DNA of 64,000 nucleotides from Actinomortierella ambigua (lineage: Eukaryota > Mortierellomycota > Mortierellomycetes > Mortierellales > Mortierellaceae), in NCBI GenBank assembly GCA_016098155.1, contig JAAAJB010000022.1, positions 58,524 through 122,523 of the forward strand, read 5' to 3'. Position 1 is the first letter of the stretch, and every line of letters begins with the position of its first letter. Positions 22,714 to 35,466 of the stretch are shown one piece after another. The notes below the pieces were generated by a model. The model had not been told where the DNA came from. It was given only the letters and a program-made list of their open reading frames with translations, and ran no database searches. A program made the translations under genes and the position numbers.

Positions 22714-24279
22714 GGTATATGGAGGTGGTATGTTGGAGGTGGAAGTGAGGGTGGGGAGCGGGGAGAGGGAAACGACTTTATGTCTTTGAAGAATGAGCAA
22801 GCGTGAATTGAATCAGACAATGAGGAGCCAAGGGCTCCCCCTGTCGCTCATTCTCCCCCCCTTTTTAAAGGCCAGCAGACCCAGCAGCAAACAGCTGAGG
22901 ACAGGATTGCACGATTGTGTGTGTACTCTTGGTTTCGCGTGGCGGTGTGTTGTGGGCCCCACGCCTGAAAAGTCTGGGGTCGGGACAGACTGATTGGTCC
23001 CGACAAAGCCAAATCTAAGACCACCGATCCAACGGTCATTGCCACCAACTTCGCCCTTCACTTCGTGGTAGCAGTCCTTGGGGTGGGATAGGTGGATATG
23101 ATATTCAGCCAGAAACGAAGGAGGGAGGGGGATGATGGTGAAGAGTGAAGAGTGAAGAGGGGAGGGAGAACAATCGTATACTGCCATGGCTTGCCACTCT
23201 CCTTCGGAGCGAAGGAAGGAGGTTGACCTCCTGCGGTACACTGCAAAGTACATACTAGAGTAGACTGTGCCGAACACTATATTATTCCTTTGAAAAAAAA
23301 AAAAATAGGGGCGAAAGAAGGCGGATGTTAGGAAACGACATCTCGGTGTGTAGACAATGAGGGAGCATGTGGGTAAATGTCCACTACCAAGAGTAGTACC
23401 TCTCCTCCCTTGTGACCAAAGTTTCTATTTTGGTTGCCACTATCGCGCGGCTTCCTTCCTTCCACCCATCCTTCGTTCCTTTCTGGCTCTCTCGCATGCC
23501 CAGCCTTCGCCGCCTCACCCAAACAAACGTCACTGCAGGCGAGCATTAATACACGCTATGATATTACGGGTTGTTGTATCAGATGCAGAGTGGCGGTGCC
23601 AAGGACTATGCATGGCTGTCTACTCTATTCGCTGCGCTTCATTTGCTGGCTGTTTTATTTCCACAAGTCGCGTTGTCGATGGGAGGCAAGGGGGAGGAGG
23701 AAGAGAGAAGAGAGAAAAGAGACTGGGAGGAGGTCGTATTTAGAGTTTCTTTGGTGTTGTGGCCTGCATGATTGTTGTCGTGTACACGCAACTTTGTTGC
23801 ACAAACTGCAAGCTCGCCAAGTCTCTATTTTTTCTTCATACAAAGCCCTCCTTGCCTTCCACTTTCTTTTCTCAGCACCCGCTTTTACATCGTTCTTCAT
23901 CTCACGACTGTGGAAAAATGGGACGACGGTCAATGTCATAAAGATAATCATTCGTCAGGAAAACAAACCTGTACGAAAAAAAAAGGGTGAGTGTGGCAGG
24001 TTTTTTTCGTTGATAAGAGTATCGGTAGTGCATGATCAGAAATTCTAAACAATTCCGTGTCAAAATGTAGTGTTGGCGAGGTGCAATTGGGAAAGATTGT
24101 CATGGTGCGGTATGACCTCCTTGCTCACTTGCCCCGCGGACCTCACCCACCCTGCGACAACAACATAAGCACTTCAAAAGGACAAACCAAAATGCATCAT
24201 GTAGACACAGCAAACGGTGTGCTGATTGACGTATTTTATAAGAAAGGGGCGCACCCGCGGGGAGATCGAAAAGAAAACC
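22714..24279 (-). other. Region with possible exons of an unassigned minus-strand gene
   Basis: Two stretches look coding but could not be joined. About 23785-23895 follows a good acceptor (tttttccacag) and reads basic helical sequence (KNDVKAGAEKRKWKARR, then ALYEEKIETWRACSLC). About 22820-23250 holds FLRSEGEWQAMA before a GTATAC donor and, after a CCCCAAG acceptor, CYHEVKGEVGGNDRWIGG. No domain is recognised and no start is clear. They may be one small multi-exon gene or chance frames. Confidence 0.3.
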
Positions 24280-27200
24280 TTATCGCCCATTGTTATGCTT
24301 GATACGATCCCACGACGCGTCAAAATACAATGGCTTGCTGGCTGACGACAGACCTGGTGTGAAACGAGCATGGCCATCCTCTATGAGCGATCCAATCGTC
24401 ACCTCATCGTCCTCCTCGGCAGAATCGTCATCGTCCCCCTCCTCGGCATCGTCAACATCGCTATTGCTGCTATCAGCACCATGGTGTCGCCGATGCTTAT
24501 GCTGTTGTTGCAGCTGTTGCTGTTGATCCTGTCGCCCCCATCTTCGCGGCTGAGGAGAGTCGCCTCCAAATCTATACATTCCGTGGTCGTGGTCCATCCG
24601 TTCGGGAGTCGTTGCTAACAATAGCCAAGGGGTCTGCGGGAGATCCAGTTGCAGGGCCTTGGTGCCGCTGTTCTTGTTATTGTTATTGCTATTGTTGTTG
24701 TGGAGATTGTTGTCCATACCACTGTTCTTAGGGCTGCCCATCACGTCACCGAGCGGCGTGGCATGATTGGGCTGTGGTGAAGGCGAATCCCGATGCTGTG
24801 GAGTCGAAAATAGCTCTTGCTGCGCGATCTTGAGAGACATGACGCTCTTCTTCGGTGCCGATCGACCTGTTCCATCCTGCAGTTGCTGTTGCTTCTGTGG
24901 TTGCTGTTGCAGCTGCTGATGAGATTGTTGCCGCTGACCATCATACTCGGCAGCACAGATGCTCACTGGGAGTGGCAGCTCTAAGTGCAATCCGCCATGT
25001 CGAAGTACGTCATTGGCTTCCTCCTGCAAATCTTGGATCGATCGAGTCGTGCTGCCAGGAACATGAAAGGCATTGTCCCCCATTAAAAAGTCGTGACGCT
25101 CGGTGACTGAATCCAGTCCTGCCTGATGGTGGCGATGATGATAGTGGTGGTGGTGGTGATTGTCATATGGTCGTCCTTGGTGTTGACTCGTGTGGGAAGA
25201 GGGGGTGGTGCTTTGATCACCGGGTTGAGCAGAGCCCTCCAGGCGTGAGAGCCATGGCTCGGCATTCGAGCTGAACCGGCGGCTTGAGAGTGTGGGCGAA
25301 TCCGAAACAGTACCCAAGGTCGCCGTGGAATGGCTGCTGTTGCGTCGGTTGTTGAGACTGTTGTTGCGGGACGAGTTTGCATATCGCGAATACATGTCAG
25401 CACTGCTATTGCGAGACCAGAGACGGCGCGAACGATGCCATTGAAGCTGTTGGAATGGCGAAACGGTGTCTGCAACAATTGAGCCCACTGCATTTTGCAT
25501 GAACGGACGTGGCGGCAAAGCCGCTGAAACGGCCACCTCAAAGGTGCCCAGATTGTGCCTGTCAGGCTTCTTCAAAGACGGTGAACTGGGCGCTGAGATG
25601 GAGACTGCTGAATGGCCTGTTCCTCTTGAAATTGCACTTGCTGGCACCGCTGTCTCTGTCGTGGCCGGTTTGTCCTGCGCAAAGAGCGCCGCGAGCTTGT
25701 GGATCGGCGAAGCAGCGCGAGAATTGGACTGTACTGGTGTTGAGCTACCCGAAGAGTAAGACCTACGAGATTCACGGGCTTCGCTGGAGATGGCGGTCGC
25801 AGCCGACGAGTTGGAAGTAGTGGTTGACGTCGACCTTGACGTCGACTGGGGCTCTACTCGTTGATACAATCCGCCAAGTTTTGACGCCGAGCCAGCTGCG
25901 GAAGATGAGGAGGTGGTTAAGGGTGGTCCAATGCCCTGAGAGCTGTTTGTAGTTGCCACGCGCAAGTGACGACGAAGAGGCTCTTGGTGATTTGTGGATG
26001 ACATGGAGGTCATGAGGCCCTGTGTGGAGTTACGGCGGACGGTTGAACTGGACAATGATATTGTCGTAGGTGGCATCACTGACTGCAATAATGGTTGTTG
26101 TTGGTTCGATGAATCGGAGCTCGATCGACTCCTTCCAATAAAGCTATGCAGTGAGTTGCGCCGCCCAGGCGGAGGGACGTTTGTCAGTGATGTAATGGAG
26201 ACAAATCCTGGACGAGAATCTGATACGGGTGCGGGTACGGAAGTTGCTGCAGGGGCTGAGGCCAAGGAGGCTGGGGCCGGAGTGGGGGCTGAAGACACCT
26301 TGTTGGGCAAAGAAACAGGCGGCCCCAAAACCTCGGATTTGCTTGGCTGTGTTGTAGCAGACGAGACTGGAGCTTCACCTGTCTCGATACATGGGGGGTC
26401 TGTCTTGTCGGAACCAAACAAGACCTGAGAGAGCATCTTGCGGCGAGAAGTGAGGAACCGCTTAATAGTAAGCGAGGGTGGCTGTGATGGGAATGATTCG
26501 ATACCAGATGACACAATGGTGGGCAGCTCACTCGGCTTGGCAGTGTTTTCTTCCGTGGCAGCTTTGGTTGTCTTCTGTTTGTTCGATCTGGTCAGAGTCT
26601 GAAAGATCCTCTTTGTTGTCATCCATCCTTGACGCCCACGAGTAACCGTTGGGTCCTGATTTGTTGTCTTTTGCTGAACGGAGCTCTCTTCGCCTTTGAC
26701 CTCTACTTTCTTTCGGCTCGAGGGTCCAGCCACTGTAGCACTGGAAGAGTGAAAGAGAACCTTGGCTGCCATCTTCCATGCTGGAGAGTTGATTCCTTGG
26801 TTGTCTGCAGGTGATTGACTGGCGATTTCTTTACCCTTTGACTGATTACTAGACACCGTCGAGCCCTTTGGACGGTCGTACCCCTTGTTATCAAACAACT
26901 CCAGGATGGAAAGGATATGGCGCGAGGTTGGCTTGGATGGTTGGGTTGCCTCAGGAACCATGGCATGCTCGGCGCGACAAGAAGTCAAGTCAGAAGGCAG
27001 TGACTTGATCACGACATTTCCATCTTGATCTGTCGAGCTCAGTGAACCCTGTGATGATGATGGCGAGATCCGAACAGGCTGCGAGACTGCTGAAGAGGAC
27101 GAGGAGGTGCTTGGCGGGTACAGGTTTTCGCTCTTTCGCTTCTTAGTTCTGCGGCCGAGGCGGGAGACTGTTGACCATTGAGCGAAGCGGCGAGTGACAA

Positions 27201-29848
27201 ACTGTTCGGGGTTCAAGATGGGCTGCAAAGCTGGCTCCTTGGGTGACTCGGACCTCGCGTACTGCATGATCAGCGTTGGTGGACGGCTTCGTGCTGTTCC
27301 AGTGAGTCTGATTTTGATCGTGGCATCTGGATCATCAGTTACGGCACGCTTGGCGAGAGTGGAAAAGGCGGTGGGTGTCTTGGTGCCATCAGGAGTTTCG
27401 CATCCATCGTGGTGTCTGATCGTGCTTTGTCCTGCCATCATGCGTCTAGTATCTTGAGTACCTAGTGAGTCGTAGTTGGGGCTGGCCACGTCGCTCGTGG
27501 TATCTTGCAAGTCAGATCCAAACTCCTTCTCAAGCTCTGCAAGAATTTTTTGGCCTTTTTTGCGACTGATAGTGAAGCGAGAGTTGTGCTTGGCACCCAT
27601 GATCTTGTCTATCGCATCGAGCTTGTGTTGACTGATCTTGTTCACTTGCTCCAACAGCTCCACGTCAACCGCTGGCCTTGACTCGGGAGAGTCTTCTAGC
27701 CTTTCGCCCTCATCAAGATCATCGTCGTAGTCGACTTCATCTTCTTCCTGATTCTTCTGCTCCACCTGCCTCTCCTCCTTGTCGCCATCGTCGACACGTC
27801 TCTCATCGTCGTCTGGTGTACGTAAGGTGGATGAGTTTTCAAAGATTGATTGAACTGGTTGTTGACGTTGTCGCTGGCGGCGTCGCTGGACAGGACTGGA
27901 GGGTGTGTTGCCGATGGCAGGCTTCACGGGTTGGTAAAGGCGAACTGTATCGGAAGACCTGACTGGGGAGTGGGAGGATGTTGACCAAGTACCGCTGACA
28001 CGGCTGGCGCTCCTTTGAGAAGGAGAGGACTTGCTTTCAGAGGGAGAGGACATGTTGGGGCGCTGAATCTTTGATGAATCGAGCAAAGGAATGCTGCCTC
28101 TTCGCGTCGGAACCCTGGACGGTGTGACTGTCACGTCATGCTTGTTCGTGCTGGGAGAAGATTGGTCCAGGGAGGTTCGACGCCTGACGGTCGAGAATGC
28201 CATGGGCGAGGAAAGGGATGACCTTCGAACAGTAGAAGTGTGTGTGAATTGCTGGCCCTGCATGGAATAAGGGTTGGGAAGTGGAAAAAAAGGGGGGGGG
28301 GGAGGGGCGACGGGAGAGAAGGAGAGGCAAGGAATGGTTGGTCAAAAAAAGTAGCTAAAAAGATGCCAAAGGCGAGTGGGTTGCACAGCAACGGGCGATG
28401 CGGCCCAGGTGATAAATAGGGTTTGGCTGATTGCGACGAATGTCGGTCAAGAGGACTCGCCACATTGGTGACCTCCTTGGAGCCACGTCTTTGCACAAGA
28501 TCAGGCGATAGGCGAAGATGACGACACCCCGTCAATCACGTCAGGAAAAGAAACGGGAGGAAGGGAGGAGGATCATGACAATAACGAGGAAGACGACAAA
28601 GTGCACACGACAAAGGAAAATAGACGTCTAGTATTACCTTTCCTGAGCTTGAGGCAATGTTCGTAGTAGTAGGTGGTGTCATTCTCGCTCTAGGATTTGT
28701 CGGGGTAGTAGGAGAAGGCGTGCTTGGAGAGGCGTGTGAAGGGGTGACATCGAGCGAGAGCGGCGGTAGGAGGATCATGGATTGGTTAGGCACTGCTGAC
28801 GATGATGCTGTTGTCGTTGATGTTGCGAGTAACAATGGTGGTGCTGGTGGTGGTGCACGGTGTGATTGTTGGCGAAGGGCACGATGATCCCTCACGCCGT
28901 ATGTGTTGTTGTTGATATTGCTGTCACTGCCCGTCCTGTTGTTTTCTTGACTGGAGTGGCACTTTGGTTGAGTGTGGTCTTTTTCGGGATGAGGGGGGTT
29001 ACTGTCGTCAGAGCGGTGGTTGCCATAGGTTAGCAGAGGGGCAGCATGCGGTTGGTCCAGCTGTGGTTGCTTTTGCTGCCACTGTTGTTGCTTTTGTTGT
29101 TGCTGAAGACGAGGCAGCCGCGAAAAGACCAATTGATCAGGCTCAGAGCACCTCTGCAGACCATTGTTAGGCTGCCAATGCGCCTCGTAATGTCCACACT
29201 CTGCGTCAAGTCCCCGAGGATCTCGTACTGTGGCATCACGTTCAGCCTCCAGTAGCGAATGACCATGTTGGTCGGTGTCTGAGAGGTGGTAAATGGGGCT
29301 TCTGATGGGCAGTGACGGATGAGGCGTATGGGGGTTCACGAGTGAAGTGGGCGTCGATGGGGTCGTTGGCAGCACCGCGCGGTCTTGTGATGTCAGAGTT
29401 GTGCCATCGGTGGCCCGCAGTGCCTCACGGCGCGCACAGGCGAGACAACGCCGAGGGGCGATAGGAGAGGGTGGTGCAGCAGCAGAGGCAGGCACAGGCG
29501 GCGCATTGGCGTGAGTAGGAATCAAGGAACCATTGCTTTTTCTGCGGTTCAGATTGGGGATGCGACTCGTAGAATCTGGTTCTTTTAGGGAGATATGGAT
29601 AAATGGGGAGGGTGGAAGGATAGATGAGTAGGACCTTGATTCGGTTAGAGTTGTCTTACTTCGTCTCCACTACGCCATCCCGCTGTTCATGCACTGAACA
29701 CGGCCTCACCTGCAGACATTAGAACCGGACAGTCGCTGTGTGAGCAACACTTGAGATTGTTGGATGTGTGTACGGACGACAAGGGTGGCGGTGGTGGTGG
29801 TGCTTGCTCGGGAACAGGAGTGTTGGGCGAGTTGAGTGAGGAGGTCAT
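24280..29848 (-). CDS. Large disordered serine/proline/glutamine-rich protein, 1,684 residues
   Basis: Three exons joined by splice signals and phase: 29848-29710 (donor GTGAGG), 29575-28638 (acceptor accag, donor GTAATA) and 28257-24280 (acceptor ccatgcag). The ATG at 28263 lies inside the last acceptor and is not the start; the true start is MTSSLNSPNT at 29848. The protein is almost wholly low complexity: poly-Pro near the N-terminus, Ser/Thr-rich basic stretches (RRSSLSS), poly-Gln, poly-Asn and His runs. Short ordered islands are CCSHSDCPVL, RRCLACARREA, a helical KAKKGQKILAELEKEF-like patch (KKGQKILAELEKEF) and the acidic end DEVTIGSLIEDGHARFTPG. No enzyme domain. It could be a regulatory or scaffold protein phosphorylated at many Ser sites; the function is unknown. 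Confidence 0.75.
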
Positions 29849-31449
29849 AATCAAGGGCGAAGTGAAAGAGGGAAAAAAAGGGGGGGGGGCGGAGGGGGAG
29901 GAGGAGAGAAGAAAAAAAGGGTTATTGAGTGGAGAGGATGAGAGTGGAGGTGGTGGTAGTGGAGGTGGTGGTATCCAGGGAAAGAGGGGATCAGGGAGAG
30001 AGGGAGAGCAAGAGAGAGAGCGAGAGAGAGAAAGACAGAGATGGTTCGCAAGAAGATTCTTTGACGGTGTGTGGAGGTTGGAAGGGAGGAAACAGAAAAA
30101 AAAGAAAGAAGAAAAAAAAAGGGAGGAAGGGAATGACGAACAACGAACGTCCCGCTTCACTCCAGACAGAGACACACTTTCCAAAAAGATACCCATGTCC
30201 ATGCCCATGCCCTACCTTTCCCATCCATCTTTGTTTTATTCTCTCTCTTTCTTTCTCTCTCTTTCTCAAGGGAGAGTAGAGCCAAATGGACATATGGTTG
30301 TGATTCCCCTTCTACTTCCTCCTTTGTCACCTCCTCCGTCCCCTTCCCCTTCCCCTTCCCCTCTCTCTTTCTTCTCGTTCTCTCTCTATCCGAGACAGAC
30401 CAGGGGGGATGGGACTTGCTGGCTGACCCCGCTCATTTTTTTTTTGGTTGTTTATACTTCCCTCGCTGGAACTGGGACAGAGCAGGTGTTCAGTGAAATA
30501 TGTGCGTATGAATGTTTCTCTCTCTATCTATCTCTATCTCTGTTCTTCTTTCTCTCAAGAGATGCAGCACATGGTCGTCGTTGGTCAAACGTTTGTTTGT
30601 TTGCGGAGCGATTATCATTCTGGCCAGGTGGATGGACATGAGGAAAAAAAAGCAGTGTATGTTGTTTTGCCCTCATATACTATATTATTATTTTGTACCC
30701 TCTACAAACCCCAGTAAAAAAAACATGATAATTCAAAAAAAAAGGGGGGGGGGTCGGGGGAGGCGTGTGATCTCCTCCTTGCAAACAAAAAAAAACACGC
30801 ACAAATGCCTGACCAGACCAGACTGACAAGCTGACTGGCTGGCTGACTGGCATACAAGCCCACAGCAGCCATCTGTTGAGTAACAAACACAGTACCCCTG
30901 TCATTATCATTTGCATCGTGTCTTTTTTACACACACCAGCCGGCCTGCCCCTTTCATTTTACCCTGTATAAACGCAAATTTATGAAAGGCTGGTGGGCCG
31001 TGTGGGTGGGGATGGGAACGTGTAAATCCTGGTCATAATCCGATTGGAGTCTCCTCTTCTCCCATGTGGTTTGATGCCAAGCAGATCGGAAACAAAACCA
31101 GGGATGTCCTATATTCTTATTTTTTTTTCATCTCTCATGAGTGCGTGCTGTGTCCTTTTTCGATCCAGGCACGCAAATCATACTCCAGACGCACGCGCTC
31201 CAGTGTGCACCAACCCGCACGCGCAATACATCCTTCTCCGAAACAGGGCGGATGTTGTATAATTTTTAGATTGCCCAAGCAATCAAATACGGAGTACTGG
31301 GAAAACACTCTACAATTCTGGGCTTGTTAACACATGCGATCAAAATTCCTTCCACGTTTCCCACTCCCTCAGTTCGGGACATTGATCCGACATGACCTCG
31401 AAACAATTAAACCCTCCCTCCCTTTCACATCAAACATCAATCATTCGGC
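29849..31449. other. Intergenic region between divergent genes
   Basis: Holds CT/GA-rich and C/T hexamer runs (about 30000-30040, 30240-30270, 30330-30365) and several homopolymer G and A runs. Open frames here are low-complexity readings of these runs. The right end is the promoter and 5' leader of NDUFB3. No gene supported. Confidence 0.55.
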
Positions 31450-31644
31450 ATGGCATACTTCCAGGACCCTTGGCAGAAGCGTAACGCCTGGCGCACCCAG
31501 CACGCTCTCTTCTCCCGCGCCACCCGCATCAAGTCCATGTTCCCTGGATTCACCCTGGGCGCCGGTGCATTCGCAGTCTACCTCGGCTACGAGTACCTCA
31601 CAGCACCCAAGGCCGATGCCCATCACGCCCCCAACCACCACTAA
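31450..31644 (+). CDS. NDUFB3: NADH:ubiquinone oxidoreductase subunit B12 (NDUFB3), complex I
   Basis: A 64-residue accessory subunit of mitochondrial complex I, in the membrane arm. The sequence shows the family pattern: DPW then R.AWR (DPWQKRNAWRTQ), FSRATR, then a glycine-rich membrane helix (FPGFTLGAGAFAVYLGYEYL) and a His-rich polar tail. Length and layout suit fungal members, which have no cleaved presequence. It is intronless. The next gene downstream, RPA3, is convergent. Confidence 0.85.
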   Translation: MAYFQDPWQKRNAWRTQHALFSRATRIKSMFPGFTLGAGAFAVYLGYEYLTAPKADAHHAPNHH

Positions 31645-32398
31645 ACAAAAAGAGGCCTCTGCGTTGTCGCATCGACGTCCACTATTCCCTCTCACCACCT
31701 TCTTTCCGTCCTCTCAAGCTCAATACTCTCTCATCTCCCAACTCTCACCCTCAACGATACACTTTTTTCACCTGTGCAGGCGAAAGAAAAGCTCGTCACC
31801 ATGTAAGGATAGCACTCCCCTTCCCCCATCCATTCCTTGAACAGGTCAATGCCCCCCCCTCTCCCTTCGCTCTGGACTCTTGGAAAACTTCTCTCCGTCG
31901 TGTAGACAGAAAGAGTATACCACATATGGTCTTTTGGATATATACAGCGACCCCCAATTGGACAGAATGACGACACTACACAGGATGCAACTGCCAATCA
32001 AGAACCTCGGGACAACAGGCACAAAGGAAAAAAGAGCGTGGACCAACTTGGGTCACGGGCTAGACTCTCGCCCTGATCAAATCATTCCTTCAATGATCTA
32101 ACGATCGCTTTTTTTTATCGCAACACGTTTCTCAACGCCATAGGTGCCTATAGAACTGTTCTCCGCGTGGGAGCAACATTAAAATACAATTTGTCTATCT
32201 ATCGCATTTTCAACGCACTCTATGAATCAACAGGCTGCTGTGCTCGGTTAGACCTTCAGGATATGAGAGCAATATGACCCGAAGAAGGACATTGTATTAC
32301 GGGAAAAGGGTGGCAAAGTAGATATTGATACATGACGGGAAAAAAGGGGCGTCTCTAATGAGCATTGCAGGGGAAGGAGGGGGAGGGGACAGCCTTCT
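31645..32398. other. Intergenic between convergent NDUFB3 and RPA3
   Basis: 3' flanks of two convergent genes. Nothing coding or structured that I can support. Confidence 0.5.
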
Positions 32399-33087
32399 TT
32401 AAAAGATGTCAGGGAATAGTTGGGCCTTGACGATCATGGCGTTGTACGTTTCCATATCTATCATGGGAAGGGATATAAGCGAAGAAAAAGCAGAGTCAGA
32501 TCCACCAGTCGAACGACGTTCATGTCTTTGCAGGCAAATACATGGATCTAATAGGACTGATCATTGCCACTGATTTTATGAGGTGGGGTGCCTTACCAAA
32601 TTCATTGCCCATATTATACGAGGCAATTTCGCTAATGGAGAGGTCTTCGTTGACCTTGCCAATCACCTCAATGAACTGCGTGCCATAGGCTGACTCGGCA
32701 TTCATGTGGATATGCACCTGGCCCTTGTCAGCAGCCTGCATCACTGCGCGCTCGCCGTTGTGCTATGAAAAAAAAAGCCCACAGGGAAAAAAATGGGATT
32801 GTTGCTGTTGTTAGGATCAAGCACTCCTCCAAATCAAAGTTCGAAAGTATGTTTACTCCACGAGCGAAAGAGGCAAGGGACTGTCCGTGGTTCACTGAAA
32901 AAAAACAGGGACATTGTTCAATTGCCACCTAGGTGCTGCATCTCATTTGCCACTGTGGCGAGCAGAAGGGTACATGTTGCCATACGTTAATGATCTTGCC
33001 AACGAAACGGACATTCTTGTCTTTATAGTTCGCCAGCATGGCCGAGTTGACCCGAGGGGTGGTGGGGTAGGCTTCTTGGGAGGACAT
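32399..33087 (-). CDS. RPA3: Replication protein A 14-kDa subunit (RPA3)
   Basis: The small subunit of the RPA heterotrimer that coats single-stranded DNA in replication and repair. Exons 33087-32986, 32762-32597 and 32457-32399 are in phase and give 108 residues, the normal size. The single OB fold is readable: N-terminal PRVNSAMLANYKDKNVR followed by VGKIIN, then GERAVMQAADKGQVHIHM, then FIEVIGKVNEDLSI, and the C-terminal helix with the family ending MIVKAQLFPDIF. A frame inside intron 1 (around 32840-32900, reading NHGQSLASFARG) is tempting but breaks the phase and duplicates the loop, so it was left out. The start is the first ATG of exon 1. Confidence 0.92.
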
Positions 33088-33545
33088 GATGTAATAGGGC
33101 GTAGGTTAGGACCGTTGAAGAATGCAGTCTGTTGCGAGGAAGTTGTTGAAAACAGAATGTGCCGCGAAAAAAATCAGTGGCAAGCCCACTTTGTGACTGT
33201 GAATCGCGACGCATTGTTCCTTCACGATTTCCGTATTTCGCAACTTCCAAGGCGACAAGCGACACAGGTTGAGTTGTTGTACAGACTATTACACTACCAA
33301 CATTAGTTCCATGTGCTAAGTCAAGCATCAAAGGATGGACCATTCAGTGGGCTGGTTGACTATAGTGTTGATGGCGTCGAGATAGGAGACCCGGATAACA
33401 TTCGGCTCAGGTGCTTTTCATCTTCAATTTGAAATAGACCATATGTATTAAAGAAACGCAGAAGAGATACAAATTTACATATAGATCAGTGAGAGCTGAC
33501 GAGTACAAAAAAAAGGGGGGGTCTCGACGCTTCATAAGCCTCCTT
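33088..33545. other. Intergenic, nothing recognised
   Basis: RPA3 promoter side and 3' flank of the secreted-protein gene; no further feature seen. Confidence 0.5.
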
Positions 33546-33905
33546 CTAATCATCGTGGGGGCCGTGGTGGCCACCACCACCTGGACGCCACGAGCACTTG
33601 ATCGACTTGACTTCCTTCTGGGAGTGCCAGTTGCCACCGGAGGGAGTCTTGCAATTCTTGTCCGTATAGGCCTGGCACCAGGCACCATCGGGGACGTCAA
33701 TGTCGCAGACCTTGCCACTCCAGGTCAGAGACTTGCACTCGCCGGGCATGACCCTGAACTTGTGCTCGTTGTCGTGACCGCAGTACTCAATTTCGCCCCA
33801 GATTGGCCATGGTTTCTTGCCGGGCTTCTTTGGCGGGCCGGGCTCGGCTTGCGCGGCGATCACCGCGACTGCGGCCAGGACGGCGAGGCTTGAAAGGACC
33901 TTCAT
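33546..33905 (-). CDS. Small secreted cysteine-rich protein
   Basis: 119 residues, intronless. A textbook signal peptide (MKVLSSLAVLAAVAVIAAQA) is followed by a Pro/Lys-rich linker and a compact domain with six cysteines (in EYCGH, GECKS, KVCDI, AWCQA, KNCKT and IKCSW), enough for three disulphides. It ends in a Gly/His-rich tail (GGGGHHGPHDD). I recognise no named family. Such proteins are typical of fungal secretomes: structural, antimicrobial or host-directed roles are all possible and none is shown here. A TATA box lies about 130 bp upstream, consistent with strong regulated expression. Confidence 0.8.
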   Translation of the reverse strand: MKVLSSLAVLAAVAVIAAQAEPGPPKKPGKKPWPIWGEIEYCGHDNEHKFRVMPGECKSLTWSGKVCDIDVPDGAWCQAYTDKNCKTPSGGNWHSQKEVKSIKCSWRPGGGGHHGPHDD

Positions 33906-34031
33906 GATTGGGTGCTTTGGCGTAGAGTGATAGAAAGTGAGAGAGAAGGATGTCGAGGGAAGGAAGGCTTTGTTTGCAAGAGAAGCTGGGTTGATTGAGG
34001 AAAGAAAAGAATAGCAGGACGATGGAGCTGT

Positions 34032-34039
34032 TATTTATA
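34032..34039 (-). promoter_or_regulatory. TATA box of the secreted cysteine-rich protein gene
   Basis: TATAAATA on the minus strand about 127 bp upstream of the start at 33905. Confidence 0.5.
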
Positions 34040-35466
34040 CTGGATACGTTCATGAAACGCGGAAACCCTCTCCATAGATTACGTGCTGGATTCTATGTGT
34101 GAAATCAGTTGCTTCGTGTATTGCCTTCGCGCGAAACAACTATATTTGGCCACTACAATGATCTACGTTTTAACGCTGTGTATACGCAGGAAATGCATAA
34201 AGGGCACTGTCACCGCCTTTAGAAAGTCTGTAAACTCACCATCATGTAAACCACCACGCTATGCTTTGCCTGTCTCAAGTCATTGAAACCATCTTTTGGA
34301 TGCTTGTCCTGCATGAGTGTTATATAAAATTAACTTTGTCTAAAACTGGATCCGCTAGACGGGGCTGGGGGGAGGGGCACCATACTTCATTTGCGATAGC
34401 AGCACTTTTTCTGGACTTGGTGCAATGGCCTCGATTTGATCCACGAGGTGTATTGGCTTCACTAAGCTTCCTGTTCATGACTTCATCTATTTTTTCTGGA
34501 GTGGTTGTATTGGAAAGGAACTGAGCGCCCTGTTGCGTCGATCTTGGTGCTTTACGCTCCATAGATCCAGCACTTTTCGCACTGCCCTAGCCCCTTCCTA
34601 AATGATCTCGAGTGCAAACCTTGGGTACCTTACACCCTTAGGACATGGAGTCACTCGACGCGTACTTGAAGGCGTGTCTCAAGCATCGCCGTTAGCAACT
34701 ACCAATAGCTACCTCTCTCCGTTGATCTTCTTTCGACTCTACCAATGGTCGGATTTTCCCCCGAGACATCGATAGACCGTAATCCCTCCGGTACAAATTG
34801 TCAACACTCAACTTGGAATTGCACCTCGGTTGTATGTATGCACTAAGGATCTGCGTGTGGTAAAAATAACAGCATACGTCTTGCATTCAGTTTGTGTGGC
34901 ACTTGGTGATGTTTCGCATATTCCCCCGCTTGAGATGGACGTGACGGTCTACATTCCGCGTCCCAAACTGTGGCTGTGTTACCCCACTCTCACTCCTCTA
35001 ACTCTCTTGGAACGCTCGGCCCTTCGGGTCTTGTTGCGAAAGAAAAAAAACTTGCTTTCATGCTAGCAGGGAGCAGGGGTCATAGGACGGGCGTGTGATA
35101 GACTGTTTTGGTTGAAAATTGCCATCTATAAATTGATTGTATTTTTTGTGGGTTATATGAGAGGCGTTCCGTCGTCGTGTCGGGCGGTACGAGAATCGAG
35201 GAAGCTTGATACGATGGAGAAGATGTTCCTTAACCGACATGTTTACGCTGAGCGTGCTGTGTCTTTGATTCGGCCTCTCCATGAGGGTTTACCTCTCTAC
35301 TTCCCACAGCCACAAGCTGGTTTGAGAGCACAGCCCCTTTTTTGGGATCTCATCTTTCTCATCTTGGAGAAAGGAAACAGCTAAGCCACCAGAATTTCAA
35401 CTAACCCACCACCTCCTCCCCCCACCCCGTTCAACAACAAGTCGACTCTTTTTGCACCACCACCCG
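34040..35466. other. Intergenic, possible decayed element
   Basis: About 1.4 kb without an intact gene. A minus-strand open stretch at about 34320-34562 (polar, reading TPEKIDEVMNRKLSEAN) is bounded by stops and may be transposon or gene debris. The right end is the leader of the F-box gene. Confidence 0.4.

Noticed and set aside
23357..24048. Plus-strand frames upstream of the disordered-protein 3' end
   Set aside because: Pro/Ser/Phe-rich readings of CT-rich DNA without conserved features; the minus strand there looks more coding-like.
28258..28263. ATG at 28263 as start of the large disordered protein
   Set aside because: It lies in a splice acceptor (ccatgcag) and an upstream exon joins in phase.
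29751..30641. 296-codon plus-strand frame
   Set aside because: Low-complexity reading of GA/GT and CT runs in the promoter of the disordered-protein gene; overlaps its first exon in antisense.
32830..32900. Possible RPA3 exon reading NHGQSLASFARG
   Set aside because: It breaks the phase of the flanking exons and the OB fold is complete without it.
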